64,000 nucleotides of DNA from CAVUBL01 sp963739795 (GCA_963739795.1 CAVUBL010000016.1:62001-126000); one strand, 5' to 3'; positions 9,020 through 17,008 are shown, counted from the first letter of the stretch. Notes: generated by a model from the letters alone, not told the origin. A program made the numbers and translations.

Positions 9020-9493
9020 ATGGAGCAGACCGAAGACACGGCGACGAGCGGATCGCGGCGGAGCCTCGAAATCCCCCGGCGCGCCCTGGAAGCCCTGGCG
9101 CGCCAGGCGGCCGCGGCCTACCCCGAGGAGTGCTGCGGGTTCCTGGTGGGTTCTCCGGGCAGCTCCGACGGCGGCGGCGTGCGGGTGGACGAGGCGCTGC
9201 CGGCGGAGAACGAGGAGCCGGGGGACCGGAGCCGGCGCTTCCTGATCCGCCCCGAGGCCGTGCTCGGGGCGATGCGACAGGCGCGGGGCCGGGGGCTCGA
9301 GCTGGTCGGCTACTACCACTCCCATCCGGACCACCCGGCCGAGCCGAGCCCCACCGATCTCGAGGGCGCCTGGCCGGGGGTGAGCTACCTGATCGTTCCG
9401 GTGGCGGCCGGCGGGGCCGGGGAGGCCCGGAGCTGGCGCCTGGCCGACGACCGGAGCGGCTTCGTGGAGGAGCGGATCGGGGCGGCGCCGTGA
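9020..9493 (+). CDS. JAMM/MPN+ metalloprotease (M67), Mec-like deubiquitinase homologue
   Basis: A 157-residue single-domain JAB1/MPN/Mov34 protein. The zinc site is complete: an acidic residue in PEECCG (E36/E37) and the exact H-x-H-x7-S-x-x-D motif, H100-S-H102 through S110 and D113 (HSHPDHPAEPSPTD). In bacteria, relatives such as Mycobacterium Mec+ remove the C-terminal amino acid from sulfur-carrier ubiquitin-like proteins, and archaeal and Thermus homologues deconjugate ubiquitin-like modifiers. The stop overlaps the start of the ubiquitin-like/E1/rhodanese gene (GTGA), so the two are translationally coupled. The likely substrate is the ubiquitin-like segment of that neighbour; this is inference from context. 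Confidence 0.9.
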   Translation: MEQTEDTATSGSRRSLEIPRRALEALARQAAAAYPEECCGFLVGSPGSSDGGGVRVDEALPAENEEPGDRSRRFLIRPEAVLGAMRQARGRGLELVGYYHSHPDHPAEPSPTDLEGAWPGVSYLIVPVAAGGAGEARSWRLADDRSGFVEERIGAAP

Positions 9494-11010
9494 GCGTGGT
9501 GGTCCAGGTGCCCGTGGCGCTCCGGCGCTTCACCGGCGAGCGCGCCGAGGTGGTCGTCGACGGCGCCACGGTCGGCGAGGCCCTCGCCGACCTGGTGCGC
9601 CGCCAGCCGGAGATCGGCCCGCACCTGTTCGCCGAGGACGGGTCGCTGCGTACCTTCGTGCACGTGTTCCAGGGCGCCTCGAACGTTCGGGATCTGGACG
9701 GGACCGCCACTCCGGTCGATCCGGGCGAGCCGCTGATCCTGGTGCCGGCCATCGCCGGCGGCGCTCCGGAGGCGGACGGGGGCCGGCCCGGCGGGGAGCT
9801 GACCGACCTGCTGGCAGAGCGCGACCTACCCGAGCTCGACGCCGCCGAGCGGCGGCGCTACAGCCGCCACCTGATCCTTCCCGAGGTGGGCCCCGAGGGG
9901 CAGCGGCGGCTCAAGGCCTCCCGAGTCCTGGTGGTGGGCGCCGGGGGGCTGGGCTCGCCCCTGGCCCTCTACCTGGCCGCCGCCGGCGTGGGCACCCTGG
10001 GGCTGGTGGACTTCGACGTGGTGGACGAGTCGAACCTCCATCGCCAGGTGCTCTACGGCGCCTCGGACGTGGGGCGACCCAAGCTCGAGGCGGCCCGCGA
10101 GCGCCTGGCCGAGGTCAACCCCCACGTCGAAGTGGTGACCCACGCGACCCGCCTCGCGTCGGACAATGCCCTGGAGATCCTCGAGGGGTACGACGTGGTG
10201 GTGGACGGCACCGACAACTTTCCCACCCGCTACCTGGTCAACGACGCCTGCGTGCTCCTGGGCAAGCCCAACGTCTACGGCTCGATCTTCCGCTTCGAGG
10301 GGCAGGTCGGGGTGTTCTGGGGGGCCCACGGACCGTGCTACCGGTGCCTGTTCGCCGAGCCGCCGCCACCCGGCCTGGTGCCGTCGTGCGCCGAGGGCGG
10401 AGTGTTGGGGGTGCTTCCGGGGGTGATCGGGGCGCTCCAGGCCAACGAGGCGATCAAGCTGGTCCTGGGCCGCGGCGAGCCGGCGGTGGGCCGCCTGATC
10501 CTGTTCGACGCCTGGAAGCTCTCGTTCCGGGAGCTGCGCCTGGCGAAAAACCCCGACTGCCCGGTCTGCTCGGAGCGGCCGACCCAGACCGGCCTGATCG
10601 ACTACGAGGATTTCTGCGGGCTCCGGGCGGAGGAGGAGGCCTCCGAGGCGCAGGCGGTGAGCGCACCTTCCGGGAACGGCGACGAGGCCGGGCTCCCCTT
10701 CGAGATCGACGTCCGGAGGCTCGCCCAGTGGCTGGGCGAGGGGCGGTGCCTGACGCTCCTCGACGTGCGCAACCCCCTGGAGTACGAGCTCTGCCGGATC
10801 GAAGGCTCGACCCTGATCCCCCTGCCCGAGCTGACGGGCAGGGTCGAGGAGCTGGACCGGGCCGAGCTGGTGGTGGCTTACTGCCACACGGGGGTGCGCT
10901 CGGCCCAGGCGACCTCGTTCCTGCGCGGCCGGGAGTTCCGGGCCGTCAACCTGGCCGGCGGCATCGAGGCCTGGAGCCGGGTGATCGATCCCTCAATCCC
11001 TCGGTATTGA
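9490..11010 (+). CDS. MoaD/ThiS-like ubiquitin fold + ThiF/MoeB E1-like adenylyltransferase + rhodanese fusion
   Basis: A 506-residue three-domain protein starting at GTG 9490 inside the JAMM stop. Residues 1-91 form a MoaD/ThiS/CysO-like beta-grasp domain ending ...PAIAGG, with the diglycine (G90-G91) internal rather than C-terminal. Residues ~112-370 are an E1/MoeB domain: RYSRH start, nucleotide loop GAGGLGSP, DGTDNFPTRY, two zinc CxxC pairs (C283/C286 and C357/C360) and conserved C300 in PSCAEGG. Residues ~395-506 are a rhodanese with active-site loop C465-HTGVRS. E1-rhodanese proteins (MoeZ type) adenylate and sulfurate the C-terminal glycine of a carrier protein. Here the carrier is in cis, so it must be released by cleavage after GG, or it has lost the carrier role. 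Sulfur transfer for cysteine, molybdopterin or thiamine synthesis, or protein conjugation, are all possible. Confidence 0.9.
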   Translation: MSVVVQVPVALRRFTGERAEVVVDGATVGEALADLVRRQPEIGPHLFAEDGSLRTFVHVFQGASNVRDLDGTATPVDPGEPLILVPAIAGGAPEADGGRPGGELTDLLAERDLPELDAAERRRYSRHLILPEVGPEGQRRLKASRVLVVGAGGLGSPLALYLAAAGVGTLGLVDFDVVDESNLHRQVLYGASDVGRPKLEAARERLAEVNPHVEVVTHATRLASDNALEILEGYDVVVDGTDNFPTRYLVNDACVLLGKPNVYGSIFRFEGQVGVFWGAHGPCYRCLFAEPPPPGLVPSCAEGGVLGVLPGVIGALQANEAIKLVLGRGEPAVGRLILFDAWKLSFRELRLAKNPDCPVCSERPTQTGLIDYEDFCGLRAEEEASEAQAVSAPSGNGDEAGLPFEIDVRRLAQWLGEGRCLTLLDVRNPLEYELCRIEGSTLIPLPELTGRVEELDRAELVVAYCHTGVRSAQATSFLRGREFRAVNLAGGIEAWSRVIDPSIPRY

Positions 11011-11054
11011 AGGATCGCCCCCAACCTGCTGGATCTCCCCCGCAACCCCTCGAT

Positions 11055-11082
11055 CCCCTTCCCACCCTCCGGGGGGAAGGGG
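11055..11082. terminator. Hairpin between convergent genes (possible bidirectional terminator)
   Basis: A perfect 9-base inverted repeat (CCCCTTCCC at 11055-11063 and GGGAAGGGG at 11074-11082) with a 10-base loop lies in the 111-base spacer between the convergent E1-rhodanese gene and the coiled-coil gene. No T-run follows on either strand, so intrinsic termination is uncertain. Confidence 0.4.
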
Positions 11083-11121
11083 ACGCCCCCTCCCGATTGC
11101 GTCGGCGTCTTGGGGGTTTGA

Positions 11122-11367
11122 TCAGTCTTCTTCGAGGAGGTCTTCGAGGCGGTTGGTGAGCTTCTCGACCCGCTTGCGGATCTCTTTGCGCTCTTCCCGC
11201 CAGGCCTCGGCGCCCTCGTCCTGGCTCTGCCCGCCGGCCGATTCGAGCTCTTCGACGCGGGCCGCGAGCTCGTCGCGTTCGGTGCGCAGGCGCTCGATCG
11301 TCTCGGCGGCTTGGTGGACCGCCGCTTCGAGGGTCTCGAGCCACTTCGTCGAGTCGTCGTCGCTCAT
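11122..11367 (-). CDS. Small coiled-coil protein downstream of pheT (ZapB-like)
   Basis: An 81-residue acidic protein that is almost entirely heptad-patterned alpha helix (LETLEAAVHQAAETIERL, then VEKLTNRLEDLL), broken by a short Gly/Gln-rich hinge. Its ATG overlaps the pheT stop by 4 bases (ATGA), so it is translated with pheT. The size, acidic charge and coiled-coil nature resemble ZapB-type division factors, and zapA homologues are often found after pheT in other bacteria, but sequence similarity alone is too weak to name it. It is the last gene of the rpmI-rplT-pheST operon. Confidence 0.75.
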   Translation of the reverse strand: MSDDDSTKWLETLEAAVHQAAETIERLRTERDELAARVEELESAGGQSQDEGAEAWREERKEIRKRVEKLTNRLEDLLEED

Positions 11368-13490
11368 GATGCGGTCTCCTGGGCGTCGCCCGACCCGCCG
11401 AAGCGCTCCTCGAGGCGCCGGGCGAGGGCCTGCTGGTGGGAGTTCACCTCGTCCTGGGTGAGCTGGCGCTCGCCGCCGTGGTAGAGGAAGGCGATGGTGG
11501 TGTTGACCGCGCCCTCGGGCACGCCTTCGCCCTGGTAGCGGTCCTTGAGACCGAAGCGGGCGAGCTCCGGCGCCGCGGCCTCGCGGATCGCCGCGTCGAT
11601 CTCAGCCCAGGGCACGTCGAGGGAGTGGGTGAAGGTGAGGTCCGCCTCGATGCCCGGCACGCGGGGCGGCGCCTCGACCTGGCGAGCCTTTTCGAGGGCC
11701 TCGGGCGAGACCTCCAGGGCCGCGAGCTCCAACTCGGCGACCCAGAGCGGGAAGGCCTCCTCGCCGGCCGCCACCCGGCCGAGGATCCCCCGGCGGCGGC
11801 CTCCCACCAGCAGCTCGGCGGAGGCGCCTTCGCGCAGGCCCTCGATGTCTGCCGGCCGGGCCTCGAGCCCGCTCGCCGCGCCGGAGCCCCGACCGGAGCC
11901 CCCGTCGGAGTCCAAGCCGGCGTCGGTCGCCAGCGCCTCGAGGACTCCCTTGAGGTGGAACAGGTCGAGCTCTTCGGTGCCCTCCCAGGGCGTGCCCAAG
12001 GAGCCTCCGCAGACGAGCCCCAGGATCTCCCGTTCCACCACCGTGCCGTCCGGCCGGCGGCCGAAGACCGTGCCCAGCTCGAACAGGCGCACGGCGTCGG
12101 CGCCGCGGCGGGTGTTGAACCGGGCGCTCGCCAGGAGGCCGGGCAGGAGCGAGCGGCGCATCACCGCGTAGAGCTCGGAGAGGGGGTTGGCGAGGAGCAC
12201 CGGCGCCTCGCCCTCGGCGCCCTCTCCCAGGGCGGGGAAGGCCGCCGCGTCTTCGGCCGAGTAGAAGGCGTAGTCGATCGCCTCGGCGAAGCCGCACCCC
12301 GCGAGCAGGCGCCGGACCCGTCCCCGGAGGAGCTGCCGCGGGGTGGGGGGGGCGTCGGGCTCACCCAGGGCGGGCAGGCTCGAGGGGATCGCATCGTAGC
12401 CGTGGATCCGCAGGACCTCCTCGAAGAGATCCGCCGCCTCCGAGACGTCGTCGAGGCGCCACGAGGGAACGGTCACCGACAGGGTCCGGTCTCCGGCCGG
12501 CTCGACCTCGAAGCCCAGGCCCTGGAGCCACTCGGCGGGCTTGCCCGCGGGCATGGGAGCACCGCCGAAGGCGTCCAGCCGATCGAGGTCGAGGAGGATC
12601 GTGGGCCGGGCGTGGCGCTCCCGGCGGCCCGGGGCGAGCACGTCGAGGGTGCCCGCGAGCACCGTGCCGCCGGCGAGCTCGGCGATCAGGGCGGCGGCCC
12701 GCTCGGCGGCGCGAGCCTGGAGCTCCGGGTCAACACCGCGCTCGAAGCGGTGGGAGGCGTCGCTATGCATCGCCAGCGCCTTGGCGGTGGAGCGCACCGA
12801 GGCCGGGTCGAACCAGGCGCTCTCCAGGAGCACGTCCCGAGTCGCGCCCGTCACCTCGCTCGCGGCGCCGCCCATGACGCCGGCGAGGGCCACCGGCCGG
12901 CCGGAGTCGGCGATCACCAGCATGCCGGCGGCGAGCTTCCTCGTCTCGCCGTCCAGGGTCACCAGGCGCTCGCCGGCGCGCGCTTCGCGCACCCGGATCT
13001 CTGCGCCCATCACCTTCGCCAGGTCGAAGCCGTGGAGCGGCTGGCCCGTCTCCCAGAGAACATAATTGGTCACGTCGACCACGTTGTTGATGGGGCGCAG
13101 GCCGATGGCGCGGAGGCGGCGGGCGAGCCACTCGGGCGACGGGCCGATGGACACCCCGCGGATCACCCGGGCGGCGTAGCGCGAGCAGAGCTCCGGCGCC
13201 TCGATCGTCACCTCGACCGCGCCGGAGGTCGCCTCGGCGGCCTCGTCCAGCGACACCTGTGGCTCGGAGAGGGGGCGACCGGTGAGGACCGCCACCTCCC
13301 GGGCGACCCCTAAGTGGTTCATGGCGTCGACCCGGTTGGTGGTGACGTCGACGTCGAGGACGGCGTCGCCATCGTCGGTCTTCGCGACCCCCTCGACCGC
13401 CAGCCCCGCCGCGGTCAGGCGCCGGGCGAGCTCCTCCGGGTCGGCCGGCAGCTCGACGTAGTCGCGGAGCCACTCGCAAGAAAACAGCAT
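11364..13490 (-). CDS. pheT: Phenylalanine-tRNA ligase beta subunit, form lacking the EMAP/OB insert
   Basis: A 708-residue PheT. It begins like all PheT proteins (MLFSCEWLRDYVELP) but passes directly from the B1 strand (LAVEGVAKTDDGD) to VTTNRVDAMNHLGVAREVAVLTG. The ~100-residue tRNA-binding OB/EMAP domain (B2) that normally lies between them is absent. B3/B4 with the editing site follows (~95-290, including GLRPINNVVDVTNYVLWETGQPLHGFD), then B5 and the catalytic-like core. A C-terminal FDX-ACB anticodon-binding domain (~610-700, EADLTFTHSLDVPW) closes the protein. With PheS it forms the (alpha-beta)2 enzyme charging tRNA-Phe. It starts 4 bases after pheS. Length is about 90 residues below E. 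coli PheT, which the missing insert explains. Confidence 0.95.
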   Translation of the reverse strand: MLFSCEWLRDYVELPADPEELARRLTAAGLAVEGVAKTDDGDAVLDVDVTTNRVDAMNHLGVAREVAVLTGRPLSEPQVSLDEAAEATSGAVEVTIEAPELCSRYAARVIRGVSIGPSPEWLARRLRAIGLRPINNVVDVTNYVLWETGQPLHGFDLAKVMGAEIRVREARAGERLVTLDGETRKLAAGMLVIADSGRPVALAGVMGGAASEVTGATRDVLLESAWFDPASVRSTAKALAMHSDASHRFERGVDPELQARAAERAAALIAELAGGTVLAGTLDVLAPGRRERHARPTILLDLDRLDAFGGAPMPAGKPAEWLQGLGFEVEPAGDRTLSVTVPSWRLDDVSEAADLFEEVLRIHGYDAIPSSLPALGEPDAPPTPRQLLRGRVRRLLAGCGFAEAIDYAFYSAEDAAAFPALGEGAEGEAPVLLANPLSELYAVMRRSLLPGLLASARFNTRRGADAVRLFELGTVFGRRPDGTVVEREILGLVCGGSLGTPWEGTEELDLFHLKGVLEALATDAGLDSDGGSGRGSGAASGLEARPADIEGLREGASAELLVGGRRRGILGRVAAGEEAFPLWVAELELAALEVSPEALEKARQVEAPPRVPGIEADLTFTHSLDVPWAEIDAAIREAAAPELARFGLKDRYQGEGVPEGAVNTTIAFLYHGGERQLTQDEVNSHQQALARRLEERFGGSGDAQETAS

Positions 13491-13494
13491 CGGC

Positions 13495-14580
13495 CTATCT
13501 CACCTGCCGAAGGACACGCTCGTCGTTGTCGAAGAGCTGGCGGATGTTGGGGAAGCCGTAGCGGATCATGGCCACGCGGTCGAGCCCCAGGCCGTAGGCG
13601 AAGCCGCTGTAGACGTCCGGATCGATCCCGCACTCCCGGAGCACCCGCGGATCGACCATCCCGGAGCCCAGGATCTCCATCCAGCCGGTGTCCGAGCACG
13701 TGGCGCAGCCGCCGCCCCGGCAGAAGGGGCAGGTGATGTCCACCTCGGCCGACGGCTCGGTGAAGGGAAAGAAGCTCGGGCGCAGGCGCACACCGGTGTC
13801 GGCCGAGAACAGGCGATGGATGAAGGCCTCGAGGGTGCCCTTGAGGTCGCCCATGGTCAGCCCCTTCGCCACCGCCAGGCACTCCATCTGGTGGAACATG
13901 GGGGAGTGGCGCAGGTCGTTGTCGTTGCGGTAGACCCGCCCCGGGATGATCACCCGGATCGGGGGCCGCCGCGACAGCATGGTGCGGATCTGGACCGGGG
14001 AGGTGTGGGTGCGCAGAACCTGCCTGCCCCCAGCCGGAGACTGGACGAAGAAGGTGTCCTGGGTGTCGCGGGCCGGGTGGCCCTCGGGCATGTTGAGGGC
14101 GGTGAAGTTGTAGTAGTCGTCCTCGACCTCGGGGCCCTCGGCCACGCTGTAGCCCAGGGCCGCGAAGATGTCGATGATCTCCTGGGTGACCAGGGTGACC
14201 GGATGGATCGAGCCCAGGTGCGGCCGGCGGCCGGGCAGGGTGACGTCGAGGCGCCCGCGGCCGGCCTCGGCGGCCCTCTCGCGGGCCTCGACCTCCGCCT
14301 CGAGGGCGGTGAGGCGGGCCTCGACCGCCTCCTTGAGCCGGTTGACCGCCTGGCCGTAGGCCTTCCTCTCGGTGGGGGGGACCTGGCCGATCTTCGACAG
14401 CAGGTCTCGGACGATGCCCTGCTTGCGGCCGATCCAGCGCAGGCGGAGCGCCTCGAAGGCCGCCGCGTCCGCGGCCTCGGCGGCCGCGGACGCTTCCGAC
14501 TCGAAGCGGAGGGCGAGCTCGGCCGGCGACGGCGCGGCGGCGCCGGTCTCGCCGTTCGGGCCTGTCTCGCCGGAGCCCAT
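13495..14580 (-). CDS. pheS: Phenylalanine-tRNA ligase alpha subunit
   Basis: A 361-residue PheS of normal length. The N-terminal coiled coil (residues ~18-115) carries RKQGIVRDLLSKIGQVPPTERKAYGQAVNRLKE. The class II catalytic domain follows: HPVTLVTQEIIDIF (motif 1 region), PEGHPARDTQDTFF, LLRTHTSPVQIRTM-like motif 2 (here VLRTHTSPVQIRTML), and motif 3 in GLGLDRVAMIRYGF. The N-terminus has a Gly/Glu-rich tail of ~17 residues before the usual start. It lies 4 bases after rplT and 4 bases before pheT in the same operon. Confidence 0.97.
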   Translation of the reverse strand: MGSGETGPNGETGAAAPSPAELALRFESEASAAAEAADAAAFEALRLRWIGRKQGIVRDLLSKIGQVPPTERKAYGQAVNRLKEAVEARLTALEAEVEARERAAEAGRGRLDVTLPGRRPHLGSIHPVTLVTQEIIDIFAALGYSVAEGPEVEDDYYNFTALNMPEGHPARDTQDTFFVQSPAGGRQVLRTHTSPVQIRTMLSRRPPIRVIIPGRVYRNDNDLRHSPMFHQMECLAVAKGLTMGDLKGTLEAFIHRLFSADTGVRLRPSFFPFTEPSAEVDITCPFCRGGGCATCSDTGWMEILGSGMVDPRVLRECGIDPDVYSGFAYGLGLDRVAMIRYGFPNIRQLFDNDERVLRQVR

Positions 14581-14584
14581 CGAG

Positions 14585-15397
14585 CTACCCGGCCAGCGTC
14601 CGGACGAGGTCGGACTTGACCACGTTGCCGTGGGCGCCGGTGCCCTCGATCGACTCCTTGCTCAGGCCGCGGGACTCCGCGAGCTCCCAGAGGTCGGCCA
14701 CGGTCATGGCCTCGAGCTCGCTCTTGGACTGGGTCTCCTTCGCGGCGGCGGGCTCCGCGGGCTTCTTCTCGGCCTTGGGCGCCTCCGCCTTCGGGGCCGG
14801 AGCCGCCTTGGCCTTGGGCTTGGCTTTGGGCTTGGCCTTGGGCTCGGCCTCGACGGCGGCCGGGGCGGGCTTGGCCTTCTTGGGCTTCTTGGCCTTCTTG
14901 ACCTTCTCAGCCGGCTTCGGCGCCGCCTCGGCCTCGGCGGTCTTGTGGCGGGCCTTCTTGGCGTCCATCTGCCCGGGCTCGGCCGCCCGCTCGGGGCGCT
15001 TGGAGATCGGCCGCGACGGGCGGATCTTCACCCCGGGCTCATCGGTGAGGGCCTCCTTGGCCAGCTCGACGACGGCGGCAAAACCCTCCGGGTCGTGGAT
15101 CGCGATGTCGGAGAGTACCTTCCGGTTGAGGTCCAGCCCGGCCTGGCGCAGGCCGGAGATCAGTCGGTTGTAGGAGAGGCCGTTCTCCCGCGCCGCGGCG
15201 TTGATGCGGACGATCCACAGGCTGCGGAACTGGCGCTTCTTCTGGCGTCGGTCGCGGTAGGCGAACCGCAGGGCCCGGTCGACCGCCTGCTTGGCGATCC
15301 GGTAGGCGTTGGACTTGGTGCCGTAGAAGCCCTGGGCGAGCTTCAGGACCCTCTTGCGCTTTTCCTTGCGGTGGGGACCGCGCTTGACACGTGCCAT
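14585..15397 (-). CDS. rplT: Ribosomal protein bL20 with a long C-terminal extension
   Basis: Residues 1-118 are a canonical bL20 (MARVKRGPHRKEKRKRVLK, GFYGTKSNAYRIAKQAVDRALRFAYRDRR, INAAARENGLSYNRLISGL), which binds 23S rRNA early in 50S assembly and autoregulates its operon in other bacteria. The frame then continues without a break for about 150 more residues: a Lys/Ala/Pro-rich low-complexity linker (~119-225, repeated A-K-P-K units) and a compact C-terminal segment (~228-270, TVADLWELAESRGLSKESIEG then KSDLVRTLAG) that resembles SAP or Rho-N-type helical nucleic-acid-binding motifs. Usual bL20 length is 115-120, so this is more than double. No internal ribosome site suggests a separate gene, and pheS begins 4 bases after the stop. 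Confidence 0.93.
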   Translation of the reverse strand: MARVKRGPHRKEKRKRVLKLAQGFYGTKSNAYRIAKQAVDRALRFAYRDRRQKKRQFRSLWIVRINAAARENGLSYNRLISGLRQAGLDLNRKVLSDIAIHDPEGFAAVVELAKEALTDEPGVKIRPSRPISKRPERAAEPGQMDAKKARHKTAEAEAAPKPAEKVKKAKKPKKAKPAPAAVEAEPKAKPKAKPKAKAAPAPKAEAPKAEKKPAEPAAAKETQSKSELEAMTVADLWELAESRGLSKESIEGTGAHGNVVKSDLVRTLAG

Positions 15398-15438
15398 CTC
15401 TTCGGGCCTCGTTTCTGCTCCGCGGGGGGAGCGGTCGG

Positions 15439-15467
15439 GGCCGGCCGCCGAGCGGCGGGAGCCGGCC
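15439..15467 (-). promoter_or_regulatory. Stable hairpin in the rpmI-rplT spacer (possible L20 control element)
   Basis: The 132-base gap between rpmI and rplT contains a 7-base outer stem (15439-15445 with 15461-15467, GGCCGGC/GCCGGCC) and a 4-base inner stem with a GAGC loop. No T-run follows, so it is not an obvious terminator. In several bacteria L20 represses its own operon by binding structured mRNA near rpmI. This position would suit that, but the assignment is inference. Confidence 0.35.
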
Positions 15468-15529
15468 AGAGCCCCGGTGGACAGGTCCGTTCCACCGGCA
15501 GCTCGGGATCTTGCGGGTGCGGAAAGCCG

Positions 15530-15724
15530 CTACTGGTTGAGCATGCCCTTGATCTCCTTGGCGAAGGCCGGGGAGACCAGGGCGCTCTTGCGCAGCTTGC
15601 GCTTCCGCTTCGTCGTCTTCTTGGTCAGGATGTGGCTGCGCAGCGAATGACCGCGCTTGACTTTGCCGCCGGCGGTCACCTTGAAACGCTTCGCGGCGCC
15701 CCGGTGGGTCTTCTGTTTCGGCAT
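15530..15724 (-). CDS. rpmI: Ribosomal protein bL35
   Basis: A 64-residue basic protein (MPKQKTHRGAAKRFKVTAGGKVKRG, then KKTTKRKRKLRKS) matching bL35 in full length and motif order. The ATG at 15724 is preceded by AAGGA at good spacing. A longer upstream in-frame extension with Ser/Ala-rich content is not part of the protein. It is the first gene of rpmI-rplT-pheS-pheT; infC, which normally precedes it, is absent here and a CHAT-associated gene lies upstream instead. Confidence 0.97.
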   Translation of the reverse strand: MPKQKTHRGAAKRFKVTAGGKVKRGHSLRSHILTKKTTKRKRKLRKSALVSPAFAKEIKGMLNQ

Positions 15725-15788
15725 GATGACGTTCCTTGGTGTCTCGGGTGATCGTGCAGACGAAGGGCGCGCAAGGCGCGAGCTGGAG

Positions 15789-15817
15789 ATGATAGCGGAT
15801 GGGGCGGGTGGGCGCAA
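15789..15817 (-). promoter_or_regulatory. Promoter of the rpmI-rplT-pheST operon
   Basis: On the minus strand TTGCGC (15817-15812) and TATCAT (15794-15789) are spaced by 17 bases, about 65 bases upstream of the rpmI ATG. This gives the operon a promoter of its own, consistent with its separation from thrS and the lack of infC. Confidence 0.5.
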
Positions 15818-15871
15818 GGGTGGAGGCGGACTCGGGCTGTGGAGGCGGCTCGCGCTCCTCGCCTAGACTCT

Positions 15872-17008
15872 TCAAGTCCCGGGGAACGAGCTCTTCGGTG
15901 GCGAGCATTGGCCGGAGCCACTGCCCGTGGTGAGAAAGTGAAGCAGAAGCTCGCTTAGGCGGGACGATTGGCCCCTGTGCTTACCTTGGTGGTCATTCTC
16001 CACGTAGGAGGGCATCGGCTCTGGGAATCTGCGGAACTCGCTCACGTCATCGTAGAGCGAGTAGAAGATGCCGAAGTGTCCGCGGGAAGCGGCGCGGCCG
16101 GAGCCGACCGGCACGTTCGCCACAATCGCGAGCACGTCTCCAGCTCCTTCATCGGGGATCTGGACGGACGCTTGGGGGCCATCAGAGCCGTCGAGAAGCG
16201 TTCCGACAATGCTGCCGGGTCCGTGGTGGACCTTCAAGGTGAGCTTCACCAGGGAGGCGAGGACCTGGCGGCAGGCGGGCTTGCCTCCGGCATAGATCGG
16301 GAACTCCGTGACCAGGTAGTGGCCCTCGCCGTCCAAGTGGAGCTGCGCCGTTTGGACAGCCCCCTGGTCAAATAGGAAGCGAGAACAGATCCAGGGGGTA
16401 CTCTTCGGGTAGTACGGTTGCTCGAACAACTCCCGCGCAAGTTGTGGAGTCGGTACGTCCGGAGGCACCAATCCCTTGACTACCTCGTCCAGCGGGAGTG
16501 CCCATTCCAGGCTGGTGTCCTCGTCATCTGTGCGCGGGCAAGGCGGTGTGATGCCGTCGAGATCGAGTTTCAGAGTCTCCTCCACTGAGTCCGCTCGTAG
16601 TCTCCAGTCGAGGTCGTCAAGCCTCTGGTAGTCGAAGAACACGCCGTCGCAGGCGAGTTGCGCTGCGATGGCTGCCATGTTGCGACTACGGGGTGCTTCC
16701 AGTTTCGTCAGGTCACCGCCGAGCAGGAACATGAAGGGCCTGTGACTGGGAGCCGACTGGAAGCTGTAGGAGCTCCGATGGCCATGGAGGTCCGGCAGCA
16801 GCTTGGGGCTCCTGAGATCCGGCACCAGAACCCAGAGCTTGTCCCGTCCGCTCGCGGGATCATGCTGTGGAACCAGGAGGATGGCTCCCGCGAAGAAGAT
16901 CGTGAGGTTGTAGGTGCCTGTGGCGCTCGCCTGGCCCTCGTCTGGGTGCGTCGCACTGGTTGACCTCGAGGTGTTTGCTTCCCGCCCACCACTCTTCGGC
17001 TTTGGCAT
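15872..17008 (-). CDS. Unrecognised protein encoded after the CHAT-TPR gene
   Basis: A 378-residue protein that I do not recognise. The ATG at 17008 has AGAGGA upstream and follows the CHAT gene stop by 29 bases, so the two are probably cotranscribed. There is no signal peptide. Residues ~30-110 contain beta-rich hydrophobic stretches (YNLTIFFAGAILLVP, KLWVLVPDLRSPK, RPFMFLLGGDL). The middle is acidic, and the C-terminal part has KLTLKVHHGPG and DVLAIVANVPVGSG strands ending in a Ser/Gly-rich tail. The tandem beta character suggests a structural or binding partner, or a substrate or inhibitor of the CHAT protease; this is guilt by association. Two hand-counted lines here are 58-63% GC, lower than the ribosomal genes next to it, suggesting acquisition by transfer. 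Confidence 0.75.
   Translation of the reverse strand: MPKPKSGGREANTSRSTSATHPDEGQASATGTYNLTIFFAGAILLVPQHDPASGRDKLWVLVPDLRSPKLLPDLHGHRSSYSFQSAPSHRPFMFLLGGDLTKLEAPRSRNMAAIAAQLACDGVFFDYQRLDDLDWRLRADSVEETLKLDLDGITPPCPRTDDEDTSLEWALPLDEVVKGLVPPDVPTPQLARELFEQPYYPKSTPWICSRFLFDQGAVQTAQLHLDGEGHYLVTEFPIYAGGKPACRQVLASLVKLTLKVHHGPGSIVGTLLDGSDGPQASVQIPDEGAGDVLAIVANVPVGSGRAASRGHFGIFYSLYDDVSEFRRFPEPMPSYVENDHQGKHRGQSSRLSELLLHFLTTGSGSGQCSPPKSSFPGT

Noticed and set aside
14760..14900. Tandem repeat or CRISPR-like periodicity in the L20 region.
   Set aside because: It is codon-level low complexity from repeated Ala-Lys-Pro-Lys residues, with no spacers.
15725..15871. Possible hidden infC upstream of rpmI.
   Set aside because: Only 147 bases separate rpmI from the next gene; no IF3 motif appears in any frame there or in the 161-base gap after thrS.
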